From assembly GCA_021442155.1 (NCBI GenBank), contig CM038215.1, positions 10,502,976 to 10,566,975 of the forward strand: 64,000 nucleotides of DNA, read 5' to 3'. The notes beneath the pieces are model-generated. The model worked only from the letters and a program-made list of their open reading frames with translations. It was not told the origin of the DNA and made no database searches. The position numbers and the translations under genes are program-made. Below, piece by piece: positions 34,113 through 46,225 of this stretch (positions are counted from its first letter, which is position 1; each line of letters starts with the position of its first letter). This stretch comes from Cymbidium sinense (lineage: Eukaryota; Streptophyta; Magnoliopsida; Asparagales; Orchidaceae).

Positions 34113-36714
34113 ATAGGGTTTAGGTTAGTTTAGGGTTTAAGGTTAAGGGTTAATTTAGGGTTTGGGTTTAGGGTTTAGGGTTGTAGGTTTTAGGGTTTGG
34201 GTTAGGTTTATGGTTTAGTGTTTAGGGTTTATAGTTTGAGGGTTTAGGGTTTAGGGTTTAGGGTTTGAGGTTTAGGGTTTAGGGTTTAGGGTTTAGAGTT
34301 TAAGGTTTTAGGGTTTAGGTTTAGGGGTTTAGGGTTGTAGGTTTAGGGTTTAGGGTTTAGGGTTAGTTTTAGGGTTTAGGGTTGATTTAGATTTAGGGTT
34401 TTAAAAAAATTAAGTAAATTGATAGGTTTAGGTTTATTTAGTTTATTTTTTACTTATCTGAGTTTATTTTATTTTTTTTTTTATTTAGGTTTATTTTTTA
34501 TTTTTATTTAATAAAGTTTATTTATTTTAGGTTTATTTATTTTAGTTTATTTTTTTAGGTTTAGGTTTATTTTTTAGTTGAGTTTTATTTTTATTTTATT
34601 TTTTATGTTTAGGTTTTATTTTTTATTTTAGGTTTTGGTTTAGGGTTTTATTTTATCTTTTTAGGTTTAGGTTTTAAGTATTTATTTTAGGTCTATTTTA
34701 GGTTTTATTTTTTGGTTAAGTTTAGGTTTATTTTTAGTTTATTTTATTTTGTTTAATTTAGGTTTAGGTTTAGGTTTAGTTTATTTTAGATTTGTGTTTA
34801 GGTTTTTTTATTTTAGTTTAGTTTATTTAGTTTATGTTGAGGTTTATTTTATTATGTTTATTTTATTTTTATTTTAGATTTAGGTTTTTTTTTAATGTTT
34901 AGGTTTTTATTTATTTATTTTTAGGTTTATTAATTTTATTTATTTTTTTGGTTTAGGTTTTTATTAAGTTATTAATTTATTTTATTTTAGGTTTATTTTA
35001 TTTTTTGTTTTTTATTTTATTTTATTTTATTTTCCTAGGTTTATTAAATTTTTTTGGTTTAGTTTAGGTTTTTATTTATTTTATTTTGAGGTTTAGGTTT
35101 AGGTTTTAGTTTAGGTTTTTATTATATTATATTTTACTTTATTTTATTTAGGTTTAGGTTTTTATTTATTTTTTTTATTTTTAGGTTTTATTTAGTTTAG
35201 GTTTAGGTTTCTAGGTTTTTATGGTTTAGGGTTTAGGATTTAGGGTTTAGGGTTTATTATTTAGGGTTTTAGGGTTTAAGGTTTATGGTTAGAGTTTTGG
35301 GTTTAAGATTTAGGGTTTAGTGTTTAGGCTTTAATGTTTAGGGTTTTATGGGTTTAGGTTTTAGGGTTAGTTTAGGGTTTAGGGTTTTTAGGTTTTAGGG
35401 TTTAGGGTTTAGGATTTAGGGTTTCAGGGTTTAGGGTTTAAGGTTTAAGGTTTAGGGTTTAAGATTTCTGATTTAGGGTTTAAGGTTAGTTTATTGTTTA
35501 GGGTTTAGGGTTTAAGGTTTATGTTTAGAGCTTTAGGTTTAAGGGTAGGTTTAGGGTTATTTAGGGTTGTATGTTTAGGTTTAGTTAGTTTAGGGTTTAT
35601 GGTTTAATGTTTATTATTTAGGGTTTAGGGTTTATGATTTATTATTCTTTTAAATTTAGTAAACCAGTAGGTTTAGGTTTATTTAGTTTATTTAGTTTAT
35701 TTTTTTATTTATTTTAGTTTATATTATTTTTCTTTTATTTATTTAGGTTTATTTATTTATTTAACTTTCATTTAGGTTTTTTATATTAGTTTATTTTTTA
35801 GGTTTAGGTTTATGTTTAAATTTATTTTTTAGTTTAGTTTCATTTTTATTTTATTTTTTATGTTTAGGTTTTCTTTAATTATTTTTAGGTTTTAGTTTAG
35901 GTTTTTATTTTAATTTTTTAAGATTAGGTTTTATGTTTCATTTTAGGTTTATTTTTAGGTTTTATTTTTTAGTTTAGGTTTAAGTTTATTTTTGGTTTAT
36001 TTTATTTTATTTAGGGTTTAGATTTAGTTTATTTTAGGGTTAGGTATAGGTTTTAATTATTTTAGTTTTGTTTATTTTTAGTTTAGGTTTAGGTTTATTT
36101 TATTTTTATTTTAGGTTTAGGTTTTTTTTAGTTTAGGGTTTAGGCTTTATTATTTATTTAGTTTTTAGTTTTATTTCTAGGTTAATTATTTAGTTTTAAA
36201 TTTTTATTTAATTTTTATTTAATTTTATTTTTGGTTTAGTTTTTATTTTATTTAGTTTTTTAAATTTTTTGTTTAGTTTAGGTTTTTATTTATTTTATTT
36301 TAGTTTAGTTTTTATTTTATATTTTATTTTCTTTTTTTTAGGTTTATGTTTAGGTTTTAGTTTAGTTTTTTATTTTATTTTAAATTATTTTATTTTGGTT
36401 TAGGCTTTTTTATTTATTTTAATTTTAGATTTTATTTAGTTTAGGTTTAGGTTTTTAGCTCTTTTGGGTTTAGGATTTAGGGTTTATTTTAGTTGAGGGT
36501 TTAGGGTTTAGTGTTTAGGGTTTAGGGTTTTAGGATTAGGGTTTAGGTTTTAGGGTTTAGGCATTTAGGTTTAGGGTTTTAAGGCTTTATGTTTAGGGTT
36601 TAGGGTTTAGGGCTTAGAGTTTTTAGGGTTTTTGATTTAAGGTTGATGATTTAGGTTTTAGTTTAGAATTCAAGTTTTAGTTTAGGGTTTAGGGTTTTTG
36701 GTTTTTATTTTTAT
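34113..36714 (+). repeat. Telomere-like array with two AT-rich modules
   Basis: Modules open near 34403 (TTAAGTAAATTGATAGG) and 35650 (TTTAGTAAACCAGTAGG). TTTAGGG-rich zones at 34113-34400, 35215-35640 and 36455-36714. No gene. Confidence 0.85.
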
Positions 36715-37135
36715 TTTAGTTGATAACAAATTCATATTCAACATTTCTTCTTTTCGATTTCTTTAACCAAGTAACACTCCAAGTTTTTTAAGACACAAGT
36801 GATGACATAGATAAAAAATGAGAACGCATAGAGCAAAACCAAAGACACAGTTCCATATGTAGCAAATCAGATTGGCCATTCTTTAGTTTCTCCAGTTTCC
36901 ATTAGAACCTCCTCGACCTCTCGAGTAGTGGGATCTACCATCATATCCCCGATCTCTCCCTCACACCATGGCACCTCTCGCTCCTCCGCCTCCATAACCA
37001 TCCTTGTTCGACAACCTACTTATCCCCAACACCTCGGATCCCCACCACCATTGTGATAACGTCTCCGCCATCACACCTCCACCAGGTCTAAAGACTGGTT
37101 GGGTGATGTTCTTATCTTCAAGGCATTGCCCATTC
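36715..37135 (-). pseudogene. GRP mRNA 3' fragment, copy G8
   Basis: Usual span but with deletions in the glycine-rich part (about 36960-37080) and a diverged poly-T edge. Ends at CATTGCCCATTC like the others. Confidence 0.75.
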
Positions 37136-37870
37136 TGAAAGTTTAGGTTTAAGTTTATTAGGTTTTTTTTTTAATTTATTTAGTTACTTTAGGTTTAGGT
37201 TTAGAGTTTGGGGTTTAGATTTATGGTTTAGCATTATTTTTTAGGTTTTAAGGTTTAGGGTTTAAGGTTTAGGGTTTAGGGTTTAGGGTTTAATGTTTTA
37301 TGGTTTATGCTTTTAGGGTTTAGGTTTAGGGTTAGGGTTTAGGGTTTAGGGTTTAGGGTTTATGGATTAGGGTTTAGGTTTAGAAAGTTTAGTGTTTAGG
37401 GATAGTTTAGGGTTATAGTCTAGGGTTTAGGTTTATTATAGTTAATTGAGCTTTATAGTTTAGCATTTAGGGTTTAGGGTTTTAGGTAGGTTTAAGTTTT
37501 AGGTTTAGGTTTATAGTTTAGTTTAGTTTAAGTTATTTGGTTTAAGGTTTAGGGTTTAGGATTTAAGTTAGGTTTAGGTTTAAGTTTGAGTTTTAGTTTT
37601 ATGGTTTAGGTTCTGATTTAGGGTTTTAAGGTTTATAGTTTAGGTTTGGTTTAGGTTTTAGGTTTAGGTTTTAGGTAGGGTTAGGTTTTAGTTTAGGTTT
37701 AGGTTTAGGGTTTAGTTTAGGTTAGTTGGAGTTTAAGTTTAGGTTTAGTTTAAGTTTAGAGGGTTTAGGGTTTAGGTTGGGTTTAGGTTAGGGCTTAGGT
37801 TTTTAGGTTTTAGGTTTAGGGTTAGGTTTTTATTTTAGGGTTTTTTTTTTATGTTTAGTTTGGTCTTTTA
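37136..37870 (+). repeat. Telomere-like repeat between G8 and G9
   Basis: GRP-flank phrase followed by short-unit TTTAGG/TTTAGGG variants, many one base short (TTTAGG, TTAGG). No AT-rich module. Confidence 0.8.
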
Positions 37871-38262
37871 TTTTTAACATTCAACATTTTGTTTTCGATT
37901 TCATCAACCAAGTAGCACACCAAGTTCTCTAAGGCACAAGTGATGACATATGTCAAAAATGAGCACGCATAGGACTAAACCAAAGACACAATTCCATAAG
38001 AAATAGATCGAATCGACCGTTCTTCAATTTATCCAATTCCCATTAGAACCACCCCGACCTCTCGAGTAATGGGATCCACCATCAGAACCCTGATCTCTCC
38101 CTCCACCACCACCCTTTTGTAACCTCCTCTCATTATCATCCAGACCACCTCCAAATCCACCACCTCGGTCCACCCACACTGGTAAGCCCCCCTCCTTCCT
38201 CAATGATATCTTGATTGAGCCTGGTTGACGATGGTGTTCCTGTCATCAAGGTTCTTCCCTTT
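37871..38262 (-). pseudogene. GRP mRNA 3' fragment, copy G9
   Basis: 3' UTR, C-terminal codons (stop near 38027) and a shortened, diverged glycine-rich tail. Ends near CTTCCCTTTT|TTAGGG, a mutated form of the common breakpoint. Confidence 0.75.
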
Positions 38263-40879
38263 TTTAGGGTTTAGGTTTATGTTTAGGTTTATTAGGTTAT
38301 AGGGTTTAGGTTTATTTTTTAATTTATTTAGTTACTTTTGGTTTAGGTTGAGGGTTTGAGGTTTAGGGTTTAGGGTTTAGGGTTTTATGCATTTAAAATT
38401 TTGGGTTTAGGGTTTGGGTATAGGGTTTAGGGTTTAGGGTTTTTAAGGGTTGTAGGTTTAGTGTTTAGGGTTTAGGGTTAGTTTTAGGGTTTAAGGTTTA
38501 GGAATTAGGAGAATTTTTTGAAATAAAAAAACTAATTTAATCGTCAGGTTTAGTTTATTTAGTTTATTTATTTATTTAATTTAGTTTATTTATTTTTATT
38601 TAGGTTTATTTTTTTATTTTTATTTATTTTAGTTTAGGTTTTTTATTTTCGTTTACTTTTTGAGTTTAGGTTTATTTTTAGTTGAGTTTTAATTTTATTT
38701 TATTTTTTAGTTTTAGGTTTATTTTTTATTTTTATGTTTAGGTTTAGGTTTTTATTTTATTTTGTCAGGATTAAGTTTTAAGTTTTTATTTTAGGTTTAT
38801 TTTCAGGATTCACTTTTTAACTTTAGGTATAGATTTATTTTTAGTTTATTTTTTATTTTATTTTATTATTTTATTTAGGTTTAAGTTTATTTATTTATTT
38901 TATTTTTAGGTTTTTTTTTAGTTTAAGTTTAAGTTTATAGGTTTTTAAGGTTTAGGGTTTAGGCATTATGGTTTTTGGGTTTTAGGTTTTGGATTAGGGT
39001 TTAGAGTTTAGGGTTTAGTGTTTAGGCTTTAGGGTTTGTGGGGTTTAAAGTTTACTGTTTAGGATTTAGGGTTATTTTAATATTTAGGGTTTAGGGTTTA
39101 GGGTTTCAAGCTTTAGGGTTTAGGGTTAATTTTTGGGTTTAGGGTTTAGGGTCAGGGACTTTCTATTTTCATTTTATTTTTGAAAAAATTAAGTAAACTC
39201 AAAGGTTTAACTTTATTTAGTTTTATTTATTTATTTTAGCTTAATTTTTTTTTATTTCAGTTTATTGTTGTTTTTATTCAGCTTAGTTTATTTATTTTAG
39301 TTTAAGTTTTTTATTTTAGTTTATTTATTAGGTTTAGGTTTATTTTTAGTTTAGTTTTAGTTTTTATTTTATTTTTTTGAGAATAGGTTTTATTTTTATA
39401 TTTAGGTTTAGCATTAGGTTTTTATTTTTTTTAAGTTTAGGTTTTAGGATTTTATTTTAGTTTTTTTTATGTTTTATTTTTTAGTTCAACTTTAGGTTTA
39501 TTTTTATTTTATTTTTTAGGTTTAGGATTTATTTTTTTATTTTTAGGTTTAGGTTTTAGTTTTTATTTTATTTTTTTAGGTTTAGGTTTTAAGTTTAATT
39601 TTTTAGTTTAGGTCTAGGTTTAAGTTTAGTTTATTTTATTTTATTTAGGGTTTAAGTTTAGGTTTAGGTTTTATTTATTTTAGTTTAGTTTATTTTTATT
39701 TAAGTTTAGATTTATTTTATTTTTATTTTATGTTTAGGCTTTTTTTAGTTTAGTGTTTAAGTTTTATTGTCTATTTATTTTTTACGTTTTATTTTTAGGT
39801 TTATTTTTTAGGTTTAGGTTTTTATTTTATTTTTATTTTAAGTTTATTTTTTTATTTTAGGTTTAGTTTTTATTTTATTTAGGTTTTTTATTTTTTTAGT
39901 TTAGTTTAGGGTTTATATTTATTTTATTTTAGTTTGTTATTTATTTTTTATTTTTTTAAAATTAAGTAAACTGGTAAGTTTAAGTTTATTTTTATTTTAA
40001 TTTAGTTTTTTTTATTTATGTTTATTTATTTTAGTTTATTTTTTAGGTTTAGGTTTAGGATTAGGGTTATTTTTTTAGTTTAATTTTATTTTTATAATTA
40101 TTTTTTATGTTTTAGTTTTATTTTTTATTCTTCGGTCAAGGTTTTGGTCCTCATTTTCTTTTTTTGGTTTAAGTATTACGTTTATTTTAGGTATTTTTTT
40201 TTTAGTTTAGGTTTAGGTTCATTATAGTTTATTTTATTTTATTTAGTCTAGGTTTAGGTTTAGGTTTAGTTAATTTTAGGTTTAGGTTTATTTTATTTTT
40301 ATTTTAGGTTTAGGTTTTTTTTCTTAATTTAGGGTTTAGGTTTTATTTTTAGGTTTATTTGTTAGGTTTAGGTTTTGATTTAGTTTTTATTTTTTTATTT
40401 TTTATTTTAGGTTTATTTTATTTTTATTTTAGGTTTAGTTTTTATTTTATTTAGGTTTTTTATTTTTTTAGTTTAGTTTAGGGTTTATATTTATTTTATT
40501 TTAGTTTGGTTTTATTTTTTATTTTATTTTCTTTTTAGGTTTAGGTTTAAGTTTTAATTTTGGTTTTTATTTTATTTTATTTTTTATTTTATTTAGGTTA
40601 GGTTTTTTTATTTATTTTATTTGTAGGTTTTATTTAGTTTAGGTTTAGGTTTTTAGGGTTTTAGGATTTATGGTCAGTTGAGCATTTAGGATTTAGGGTT
40701 TGGGGTTTAGTGTTTAGGGTTTAGGTTTTAGGGTTTAGGGTTTAGTCATTAACATTTTAGGGTTTAAAGTTTAGGGTTTAGGGTTTAGGTTTTAGGGTTT
40801 AGTGTTTAGGTTTTAGAGTTTAGGGTTTATGTTTTAGGTCTATGGTTCAAGTTTTAGTTTATGACTTAAGGTTTTTGGT
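38263..40879 (+). repeat. Telomere-like array with three AT-rich modules
   Basis: Module starts near 38520, 39183 and 39955. The third contains TTCTTCGGTCAAGGTTTTGG (about 40129), repeated almost exactly near 42630. No gene. Confidence 0.85.
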
Positions 40880-41363
40880 GTTTTTAAATAGAGAACAACT
40901 TCAGATTTAACATCTCTTCTTTTTAAATTCATCAACTAAGTAACACACTAAGTTTTCTATGACACAAGCAATGACATAAATAAAAAATGAACACGCATAG
41001 AGCAAGTCAAAATCCCTAAATAATTAGAATCATCTCTTCAATAAAGACATAGTTCCATAAGCAGTTGACTGGATCTACCATTTTTCAATTTTTCCAGTTC
41101 CCATCAGAACCACCCCGATCTCTTGAGTAGTGGGATCCACCATCATATCCTCGATCTCTCCCTCCACCACCACCATAGCTATAACCTCCGTCGCTGCTCC
41201 CTCCTCAATAACCACCACTCTTTCGACCACCACCTCAATATCTACCAACACCTCCAAATCCCCCACCACTATGATAACTGTTTCCTCTGCCTTTGCCTTC
41301 ACCATCAGATCTAGAGTGAGCCTAATTGACGGTGATGTTCTTGTCATCAAGGTTCTGCCCATT
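40880..41363 (-). pseudogene. GRP mRNA 3' fragment, copy G10
   Basis: Full span with poly-T edge, 3' UTR, WRN-type end and glycine-rich tail, breakpoint GTTCTGCCCATTA|TTAGGG. The frames 41075-41362 (minus), 41123-41314 and 41130-41375 (plus) are shadows. Confidence 0.8.
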
Positions 41364-43684
41364 ATTAGGGTTTAGGTTTAGGTTTATTAGGTTTTAGTGT
41401 TTAAGTTTATTTTTTAATTTATATAGTTACTTTAAGTTTAGTTTAGGGTTTGGGGTTTAGGGTTTAGGGTTAGGGTTTATGGTTTAAGGTTTAGGGTTTA
41501 GGGTTTTAGGCTTTAGGCTTTTAGGGTTTAGGATCTAGGGTTAGTGTTTAGGGTTTAGGTTTTAGGGTTTTTTAGGGTTTACGGTTTAGGGTTGTAGGTT
41601 TAGTGTTGTAGGTTTAAGGTTTAGGCTTTAGTCTTTAGGATTTTTTTTAAAACAAAAAATTAAGTAAACCAGTAGCTTTATGCTTATTTAGTTTATTTTT
41701 TATTTATTTTAGTTTATTTTATTTTTTATTTTTATTTAGGTTTATTTTAAATTTTTATTTAGTTTGGTTATTTATTTTGGTTAAGGTTTTTTTATTTTAG
41801 TTTATTTTGTAGGTTTTGGTTTAGGTTTATGTTTATTTTTTACTTTAGTTTTACTTTTTATTTTATTTTTTTAGGTTTAGGTTTATTTTATTTTGTTTAT
41901 ATTAGATTTAGGTTTTTTTTTAGTTTATGGTTTAGGTTTTATTTTTTATTTATTTTTAGGTTTATTTTTTAGATTTAAGTTTTTATTTAGTTTCTATTTT
42001 ATTTTATTTTAAAATTATTTTTTTATTTAGGTTTTTTATTTATAGGTTTGTTTTATTTTTTTAGTTTGGTTTAGGTTTTTTTTATTTAATTTAATTTTAG
42101 TTTTTATTTTTTATTTTATTTTATTTTTAGGTTTAGGTTTAGGTTTAGGCTTTGGTTTAGGTTTAGGTTGTAGGTTTAGTTTAGTTTTTTCTTTTATTTT
42201 ATTTTATTTAGGTTTTTAGGTTTTTGGGGTTTAGGGTTTAGGGTTTAGGGTTTAAAGTTTAGGGTATCGAGTTTAGGGTTTAGTTCTTAGGGTTGTAGAT
42301 TTTAGGGTTTAGGGTTTAGGGTTTTAGGGTTTTGGGTTTTGGGTTTAGGGTTTTATGGTTTAGGGTTTGAGGGTTTAGGATTTAGGGTTTAGGGTTTAGT
42401 GTTTTGTTATTTTTTTTTTTTTTTTGAAATTAAGTAAACTGGTAAGTTTAAGTTTATTTAGTTTATCTTTTATTTTTATTTAGGTTTATTTTTATTTTAA
42501 TTCAGTTTTGTTTATTTATGTTTATTTATTTTAGTTTATTTTTTTAGGTTTAGGTTTAGGATTAGGGTTATTTTTTTAGTTTAATTTTATTTTTATAATT
42601 ATTTTTTATGTTTTAGTTTTATTTTTTATTCTTCGGTCAAGGTTTTGGTTCTCATTTTATTTTTTTGGTTTAAGTATTAGGTTTATTTTAGGTATTTTTT
42701 TTAGTTTAGGTTTAGGTCATTTTAGTTTATTTTATTTTATTTAGTCTAGGTTTAGGTTTAGGTTTAGTTAATTTTAGGTTTAGGTTTATTTTATTTTTAT
42801 TTTAGGTTTAGGTTTTTTCTTAATTTAGGGTTTAGGTTTTATTTTTTATTTATTTTTAGGTTTATTCGTTAGGTTTAAGTTTTGATTTAGTTTTTATTTT
42901 TTTATTTTTTATTTTAGGTTTATTTTATTTTTATTTTAGGTTTAGTTTTTATTTTATTTAGGTTTTTTATTATTTTAGTTTAGTCTAGGTTTTATTTATT
43001 TAATTTTAGTTTAGTTTTTAATTTTTTGTTTTTTATTTATTTAGTTTAGTTTAGTCAGGGTTTATATTTATTTTATTTTATTTTATTTTATTTTAAAATT
43101 ATTTTTTTATTTAGGTTTTTTATTTATAGGTTTGTCTTATTTTTTTAGTTTGGTTTAGGTTTTTATTTATTTAATTTAATTTTAGTTTTTATTTTTTATT
43201 TTATTTTATTTTTAAGTTTAGGTTTAGGTTTAGGCTTTGGTTTAGGTTTAGGTTGTAGGTTTAGTTTAGTTTTTTCTTTTATTTTATTTTATTTAGGTTT
43301 TTAGGGTTTAGGGTTTAGGGTTTAGGGTTTAAAGTTTAGGGTATCGAGTTTAGGGTTTAGTTTTTAGGGTTGTAGATTTTAGGGTTTAGGGTTTAGGGTT
43401 TTCGGGTTTTTGGTTTAGGGTTTAGGGTTTTATGGTTTAGGGTTTGAGGGTTTAGGATTTAGGGTTTAGGGTTTAGTGTTTTATTATTTATTTTATTTTT
43501 ATTTTAGGTTTAGTTTTTATTTTATTTAGGTTTTTTATTATTTTAGTTTAGTCTAGGTTTTATTTATTTAATTTTAGTTTAGTTTTTATTTTTTTGTTTA
43601 TTTATTTAGGTTTTTTATTATTTTAGTTTAGTCTAGGGTTTATATTTATTTTATTTTATTTTATTTTAAAATTATTTTTTTATT
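41364..43684 (+). repeat. Telomere-like array with recent internal duplications
   Basis: Modules open near 41650 and 42424. 42424-43080 is nearly the same as 39955-40500 (offset about 2501). About 42060-42420 recurs at 43140-43490 (offset about 1075; shared AGGGTATCGAG at about 42261 and 43336). 43490-43560 repeats 42920-42990. Ends at the LINE 5' half. No gene. Confidence 0.85.
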
Positions 43685-43859
43685 TAGGTTTTTGAAAATG
43701 TGTTTGTTCCACCAATTGAGATTTTGTTTAAGTCTTTTGAGCTTAAGCCAAAGGCAGTCATACCCTTTAACAAAATTATCCAGGAAAAATGCCATCCAAT
43801 TAGTGTGAGCGACATTGGTGAAGTCACTATGTTGGGTCCACATATTTTGAAATCTAAAA
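43684..43859 (-). pseudogene. LINE ORF2 linker after the endonuclease
   Basis: Short coding stretch with a WLKLKRLKQNLNWWN-type block, usual between endonuclease and RT in plant L1 elements, then the junction with array sequence. Confidence 0.6.
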
Positions 43860-44614
43860 GGAGAGAGGAGTAGACGGGGTAGGGGATTTTGAAGGAAATC
43901 AAAAGAGGAGCATGGTCAGACAAGGTTCTGCTCAAATGCTCAACAATGGTAGTGGGCCACTGATTGATCCAAAGAGAATTAAATAGGGTCCTATCTAGAC
44001 GCTGCCAAATTCTAGAGTTGTGCCACATGTAATTAGACCCAATGAAACTAATGTCGATCAGATTGCAATCAAGGATCATATTTGAGAAGTCCTCCATGGA
44101 ATGAAGGTTAGGAGAACATCCTCCCCTTTTTTCTGAACTAGCTATGATAGTATTGAAATCGCCTCCAACCAACCAAGGAAGGTTAGCTGAAGGTGCGTAA
44201 GTGATTCCAAAGGATGTTCCTACCAGCTCTATTACAAGAAGCATAGATAAAAGAGCCAAAAGCCGATAAGTCACCTAAGGAGATTTTGACATTAACCAAT
44301 TGGTCAAGATCATAAATGATGGAAATGGTGATGGAGTTGTGCCAAAAGCACCAAATTTTATTTTTAAGATTGAAAAAGAAATTATGAAAACCAAGGGATC
44401 TAGCAACAAAAGTAATCTTAGAAGAATTAATGAGAGGTTCAATAAGAACAAGTAACTTGAAATTATGAACATGACAAAGACTCCTAACACGATTACGGAC
44501 AGGAAGAGACCCACAACCCCGGATATTCCAAATAAGAAAATTAATCATAAGGGGACAACCAAAAGGGAAAAAGAAGAGAGAAAGGAGAGAGAGAGGAAAG
44601 AAATGATGACACAT
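43860..44614 (-). pseudogene. LINE ORF2 apurinic-type endonuclease
   Basis: The N-terminal frame (44183-44614) carries FLIWNIRGCGS (the N of the first catalytic block) and LVLIEP. The C-terminal frame (43684-44274) carries WLVGGDFNTI, WQRLDRTLFN and LSDHAPLLI, the D-N and S-D-H catalytic blocks. All key residues of the EEP fold are visible, but a frameshift near 44275 splits them. The natural start is probably MINFLIWNIRG at 44551, overlapping the end of ORF1. Confidence 0.85.
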
Positions 44615-45336
44615 TACTTGTGTGGGGTGGAAGAAGAGCGAGTGGTTCTAATGAAATTATTATTAGAAATTTTTGCTTTGTAGGGGATTTTATTTTTAAC
44701 AATTAGAAAGGGTCTATCATAATCCAAATTATCTCCATCGGAAAGAGATTGATTTTTGTGTTCCGGAATAGTAGAAGGATCTATCAATGTTTTAGAAGAG
44801 GGGATTTCACCTTCTTCCCTATCGGATAGAGTGTGAGAAATTGGGTTCAAATGTTGATTATCACTCTGAAGGGAAATAGATGGAGAAGTTCTAGCACCAT
44901 TGTAATACAAATATCTTTCTCAATATGTTGCCATAGGGTCATCATTGTTTTGGTCCATTATATGATTCTCATTCAAATTGTTTAGTTGGGTGTCCAATAT
45001 AAGGCTACCATTCATTTTGAGGATTTAAATGCAGCAAGGGCTATCATGGGAAACCAAATTATTACAAGCAGGGGTGAGGTTAGGTAAATTGTCATTGGTA
45101 TCGTCACACCCCTCAATGTGCATTTTAGTACCAAGGTCAGAGTGTTTTCCACTAGACAGATCATTAGGGGGTGTGGGGAGGAGAGGTTCTTTTTGAGTAT
45201 CTTTAGGAACATATGCTAGAGTAGTGATTTTCCCAGTTCCATTAATGGTAGTCTTATTCTGTGGTAAATTTTTTCTGAGATTAGGATGAAACACAAAGCA
45301 TTCGAGTGGTCGTGCTATGAATCTTGCTGAGTGCAA
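44614..45336 (-). pseudogene. LINE ORF1 C-terminal part, broken
   Basis: Two frames (45025-45336 and 44614-44910) follow the DUF4283-like part. The first begins where a zinc knuckle is expected (CFVFHPNLR remains, the preceding cysteines are lost). The second is acidic and serine-rich (SDREEGEIPSS). No known catalytic motif. ORF1 proteins of plant L1 elements bind nucleic acid. Confidence 0.65.
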
Positions 45337-45366
45337 AAGACAGAAAATTTTGAATTCAACTTTTGA

Positions 45367-46002
45367 CTATATCCAAATTTTTTGAGCCAATCCAAACCTC
45401 TTTGGGATATTTTTTGTGATGTCTAACTCAAGCGAGAATCTGACGACGGATGGCCTAGATCTAGTGGCCGTTGCTTGGTCAATTTGGAGAGGCCTACCAA
45501 AAAGGCCGCCAACAGCAAACAAAACTTGATGAGTGACATAATGTATGCACATGTTAGGAAAAGCAAGCCAAAGAGGGACAATGGGAGATTCCTCTTTGAC
45601 ATCAAAGAGGGACGACCATTTCAATAACCGCATATGACAATTATGCACAAAATAAGAACGACGAGCGAAAACCCGTGAATAATCTAAATCATTTGAGAGT
45701 TGAATAAGAATGTGATGGGGATCGATCAGCCCGACAGTGAAAGTACCCGATAATTTTAAACTATGAAAGAAAGAGCGAATATTATCAAGAGTCGGGCGTC
45801 GAAGGGAGAATTTACCCATCAAAGTGAACTCGAATGGCTTAGCAAGTTTTTCAACATCCTGATCCGAACACATTACTGCCGGCAATCCACGATAAGAACT
45901 CAAAATGAGATTAACCAAAGCATTCGAGCTAGGGATCTTACCAGATAAGGCATCTTTGAATGATTTAACAACAGGTGCATTAACAGGAGCAATCGAATCC
46001 AA
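45367..46002 (-). CDS. LINE ORF1 N-terminal part, DUF4283-like (211 codons open)
   Basis: Starts MDSIAPVNAP, then KSFKDALSG. The DUF4283 core is readable: LMGKFSLRRPTLDNIRSFF, GLIDPHHILIQL, YSRVFARRSYFV, MRLLKWS, PLWLAFPNMCIHY and GRPLQIDQAT. This nucleic-acid-binding domain is typical of plant LINE ORF1. It ends at a stop after IWI (45367-45369), earlier than the zinc-knuckle region, so the protein would be truncated. Confidence 0.8.
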   Translation of the reverse strand: MDSIAPVNAPVVKSFKDALSGKIPSSNALVNLILSSYRGLPAVMCSDQDVEKLAKPFEFTLMGKFSLRRPTLDNIRSFFHSLKLSGTFTVGLIDPHHILIQLSNDLDYSRVFARRSYFVHNCHMRLLKWSSLFDVKEESPIVPLWLAFPNMCIHYVTHQVLFAVGGLFGRPLQIDQATATRSRPSVVRFSLELDITKNIPKRFGLAQKIWI

Positions 46003-46225
46003 AAAACTTGTAGAGTCGGGCAGCGGTGCAGTGCATCGGCGGCAGTTTGGGATTCAGAGCCTCGCCATTGCTCTAATCAAGGATGTCACACCATCTGGAG
46101 AGCGGCTCACCTTCAGTAGAAGCATGTGAACAAGCGGTCAAATATTCGAGAATGGCCAATCCACTGAGGGGAACTCAAAACCGCCAGAGAGGGAGCGCAG
46201 CCGAGAGGATTGGTTTTCGGCTTTT
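46003..46225 (-). other. LINE 5' untranslated region
   Basis: GC-richer than everything around it (GAGAGGGAGCGCAGCCGAGAG), directly before ORF1 and ending at telomere-like repeat at about 46225. Probably the original 5' end of the element. Plus-strand frame 45905-46129 is a shadow. Confidence 0.55.

Larger units (their letters stand above)
43685..46225 (-). mobile_element. L1-type LINE, 5' half only
   Basis: Minus strand: 5' leader (46003-46225), ORF1 (44614-46002, broken), then ORF2 endonuclease (43860-44614, one frameshift) and a short linker. RT, RNase H and 3' end are missing: the element stops at 43685 in AT-rich array. Loss of the 3' part with a kept 5' part is the reverse of normal LINE truncation, so rearrangement after insertion is likely. 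Whether it is the same family as the 3' fragments cannot be told because they do not overlap. Confidence 0.85.
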
